Source of the DNA: Deltaproteobacteria bacterium RBG_16_44_11
Lineage (GTDB): Bacteria > Desulfobacterota > Syntrophia > Syntrophales > Smithellaceae
NCBI GenBank assembly: GCA_001797845.1
Contig: MGQN01000044.1
Location: 36,229 to 43,032 of the forward strand
DNA: 6,804 nt
Direction of reading: 5' to 3'
Positions within the stretch are counted from its first letter, which is position 1. Each line of letters starts with the position of its first letter. The notes beneath the pieces were generated by a model. That model searched no databases. It was not told the DNA's origin and saw nothing but the letters and a program-made list of their open reading frames with translations. Positions 5,653-6,804 of the stretch are shown in pieces. Made by a program: the position numbers and the translations under genes.

Positions 5653-5703
5653 CACGCAAATACAGCGGACGGCTTTCAGTCGCCGTTGATCAGCACGTTA
5701 TAA
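5647..5703 (+). repeat. attC site 6, last of the array, ends on the neighbouring gene's stop codon
   Basis: The left box is ACATAAC (5647-5653) and the right box GTTATAA (5697-5703), pairing ATAAC/GTTAT. The hairpin joins 5663-5673 to 5679-5688: ten pairs including two G-T, one bulged A at 5669, and a TTTCA loop. A single bulged base on one arm is a hallmark of attC (the extrahelical base). The TTA at 5698-5700 is also the complement of the DUF2007 stop codon. The hairpin could also separate the convergent transcripts, though no T-tract follows. Confidence 0.9.
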
Positions 5704-6015
5704 AAACCCCAACTCCTGCAAAAGTTCTCTGGCTCTCGCGGCCTCGTCAACTGATACCATAAGTCGTGCATGAAGAACCCCTATTAGCTTACTGGTATTT
5801 TCATCCTGGAAATAATAATGGATATCTTCACCATCAAGCACAGACTTGATAAAGGCAATATCACCCTGATTATATGTGGAGAAAATCTCAATCATATCCA
5901 CATAACGCATATCGTCTTCGCTCTTCGGCGGCAGTGCGTCGATCAAATAAACACCGCAATCCGCGCACTTATAAACCCCTTCACGATATTCGCTTTTGCA
6001 TTTGGGGCAAAACAT
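5698..6015 (-). CDS. Zinc-ribbon plus DUF2007 (putative signal-transducing) protein (105 aa)
   Basis: The N-terminus MFCPKC...YKCADC places Cys3, Cys6, Cys17 and Cys20 as a classic zinc ribbon. After a short acidic linker the rest (~39-105) reads as a DUF2007 domain: MIEIFSTYNQGDIAFIKSVLDGEDIHYYFQ and a final LMVSVDEAARARELLQELG helix. DUF2007 is a small ferredoxin-like fold with no firmly established role, sometimes described as signal transducing. The length is normal for the fused form. It starts at ATG 6015 with only a weak AAAGA upstream and follows the lipoprotein gene by 29 bases on the same strand, so it is probably translated from the same transcript. Its stop overlaps the end of the cassette array. 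Confidence 0.88.
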   Translation of the reverse strand: MFCPKCKSEYREGVYKCADCGVYLIDALPPKSEDDMRYVDMIEIFSTYNQGDIAFIKSVLDGEDIHYYFQDENTSKLIGVLHARLMVSVDEAARARELLQELGFL

Positions 6016-6044
6016 AAAAAATCTTTCTTTTAATTACTTGTGAT

Positions 6045-6614
6045 TTATTTTGTCAGTTTAATTATCACCGTGGGATCATCCCAAACAAAATAAGTTTTTT
6101 CCGATAATTCAACCAGATTAACGATATTTTTCGCGCTGTCGGTAAGGATTACGGTAGATGTTTCAAAAGACAATTTTCCGTTTAACTGCTTCTTTTTATC
6201 TATAATTCCCTTAATTTTGCGCTCTTTAACCGCTTTGGCAAAGGCCTCGTTGGATGCATGCCAGAAAATAATTCTGCCCTCTTCTATTTCGATTCTGCCC
6301 CAGAGATATTCGGGCTCTTTTTCGCCCTCTTCCGGCAGTATGTTGAAATACAGCCATGATTTCCCCTTCATGATTTTTATTTTTGCTGTTTCAACATCTT
6401 CCTTATCCTCTAGAAAAATAATTTTTATGATACCTTTGTCCGGCTCCAGAGTTTTGATCAGCATGGCACCATCCTGATTTATCCAGGTGCCGTCTATCTT
6501 TTGCGCGTCCAATTTGTAATCTTCCAGCCCGACGATATTTTTCGAAACGACAGGACATCCCGTCACCATCGCCGAGATCAATATTAACGAAAATATTCTT
6601 ACTGTTTTCATCAT
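6045..6614 (-). CDS. Lipoprotein of unknown function (189 aa)
   Basis: A type II signal peptide (MMKTVRIFSLILISAM) ends in the lipobox V-T-G-C, predicting lipidation at Cys20 and anchoring to a membrane facing the periplasm. The mature protein is rich in Lys, Glu, Ile and beta-strand patterns: IDGTWINQDGAMLIKTL (~39-55) looks like the opening strand of a lipocalin-like or similar beta-barrel, followed by several strands and the final FVWDDPTVIIKL. This fold suggestion is inference; I do not recognise a named family. Start: GGAG (complement of 6620-6623) lies 5 bases before the first of two consecutive ATGs. It begins 12 bases after the acetyltransferase stop and is followed by the DUF2007 gene, so the three likely form one operon. 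Confidence 0.88.
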   Translation of the reverse strand: MMKTVRIFSLILISAMVTGCPVVSKNIVGLEDYKLDAQKIDGTWINQDGAMLIKTLEPDKGIIKIIFLEDKEDVETAKIKIMKGKSWLYFNILPEEGEKEPEYLWGRIEIEEGRIIFWHASNEAFAKAVKERKIKGIIDKKKQLNGKLSFETSTVILTDSAKNIVNLVELSEKTYFVWDDPTVIIKLTK

Positions 6615-6626
6615 TTCAACTCCATT

Positions 6627-6804
6627 CTATTTTATCCCGACCGATTGGCTTCGTCGTTCCAGTAGAATAACATTACGCCATATCCCGGTAAGAGGACCGT
6701 GCGTCATTTTGCCTAACCGCTCACGTCGACCGACTTCGCGAAACCCATGTTTTTTCACCAGAGCCAGACTTGCTTTGTTTTCCGGAAATATCCCCGCCTG
6801 CAGT
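6627..6804 (-). CDS. GNAT-family N-acetyltransferase, C-terminal end only (ArsN1/phosphinothricin acetyltransferase-like)
   Basis: The frame is open to the window edge and gives 58 residues: AGIFPENKASLALVKKHGFREVGRRERLGKM...GIWRNVILLERRS, ending in QSVGIK and TAG. The 'N-x-x-S-x-x-L/LV-x-x-x-GF' turn and the final W-R-x-V-x-L-L-E strand are typical of the GNAT fold, which moves an acetyl group from acetyl-CoA to an amine. The REVGRRERLGKM and LLERRS stretches closely recall the phosphinothricin/arsinothricin acetyltransferase (ArsN1) group. The substrate is unproven because the N-terminal two-thirds lie outside. A short THGPLTG insertion precedes the final strand. It is the first visible gene of the - strand operon. 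Confidence 0.8.
   Translation of the reverse strand, partial: LQAGIFPENKASLALVKKHGFREVGRRERLGKMTHGPLTGIWRNVILLERRSQSVGIK

Larger units (their letters stand above)
2307..5703 (+). mobile_element. Integron gene-cassette array without visible integrase (CALIN-like)
   Basis: Seven small + strand genes, six of them each followed by an attC-like site, lie between carB and a convergent operon. The sites are ~55-66 bases long, start with a (C/A)TAAC-type left box, contain a GC-rich imperfect hairpin, and end with a GTTA right box directly before the next gene. Three ORF stop codons lie inside left boxes. The one-gene/one-site alternation, single orientation, unrelated products and AT-rich composition are the standard picture of integron cassettes. 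No tyrosine recombinase intI occurs in this window; it may lie elsewhere or be absent. The left edge (2307, GTTAAGT) is tentative and could instead be downstream of 2349; the right edge (5703, or the G/TT cut at 5697/5698) is firm. Confidence 0.85.

Noticed and set aside
5265..5655. Two - strand frames (127 and 85 aa) opposite the 107-aa gene
   Set aside because: They have Phe/Ser/Asn-rich random-looking composition, one crosses attC 5, and the + strand gene has a ribosome site, an anchor helix and a stop in attC 6.
5698..6015. DUF2007 gene as a reversed cassette
   Set aside because: It is joined to the lipoprotein and acetyltransferase genes by short gaps with no attC between or beyond them in the window, so a chromosomal flank is more likely.

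Overview
The window holds three blocks. (1) The 3' two-thirds of carB, the large subunit of carbamoyl-phosphate synthase, on the + strand (1-2241); the 5' end lies outside the window. (2) A run of seven small, mostly unrecognisable + strand genes (about 2349-5652). At least the last six are separated by short imperfect palindromes with the architecture of integron attC sites: a RYYYAAC-like left box, GC-rich hairpin arms and a GTTRRRY-like right box. (3) Three - strand genes, apparently one operon, entering from the right edge: the end of a GNAT acetyltransferase, a lipoprotein, and a zinc-ribbon/DUF2007 protein (6804-5698).

The CarB protein style and the DUF2007 and ArsN1-like GNAT genes suggest a Gram-negative bacterium, possibly a Desulfobacterota/Syntrophales-type organism. 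That placement is impression-based and weak. Lipobox signals in two genes fit a diderm cell. carB is balanced in base composition, whereas the middle block is visibly AT-richer, as expected for acquired cassettes.

The middle block is best read as an integron gene-cassette array with no integrase in view (a CALIN, or the distal part of a chromosomal integron). Each cassette is one ORF followed by its attC, and all point the same way as carB. Six attC-like sites were found. Sites 2, 3 and 4 belong to one near-identical family, and site 1 is a half-decayed member of it. Sites 5 and 6 have different arms and are probably recruited from other integrons. Site 4 has lost the GTT core of its right box. 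The last site ends exactly on the stop codon of the convergent DUF2007 gene, which sets a sharp right boundary. The left boundary is uncertain: a GTTAAGT core and a perfect TTGACA hexamer lie between carB and the first small gene, and 2631-2914 is a structured non-coding stretch without a convincing attC.

No joint pathway for the cassette genes can be read from sequence. Six of the seven products carry a predicted membrane anchor or lipid anchor, so envelope functions are likely. One has a CxxC...CxxxxxxC zinc-site candidate fused to two membrane helices. The flanking genes (pyrimidine/arginine precursor synthesis; acetyltransferase operon) look like ordinary chromosome.
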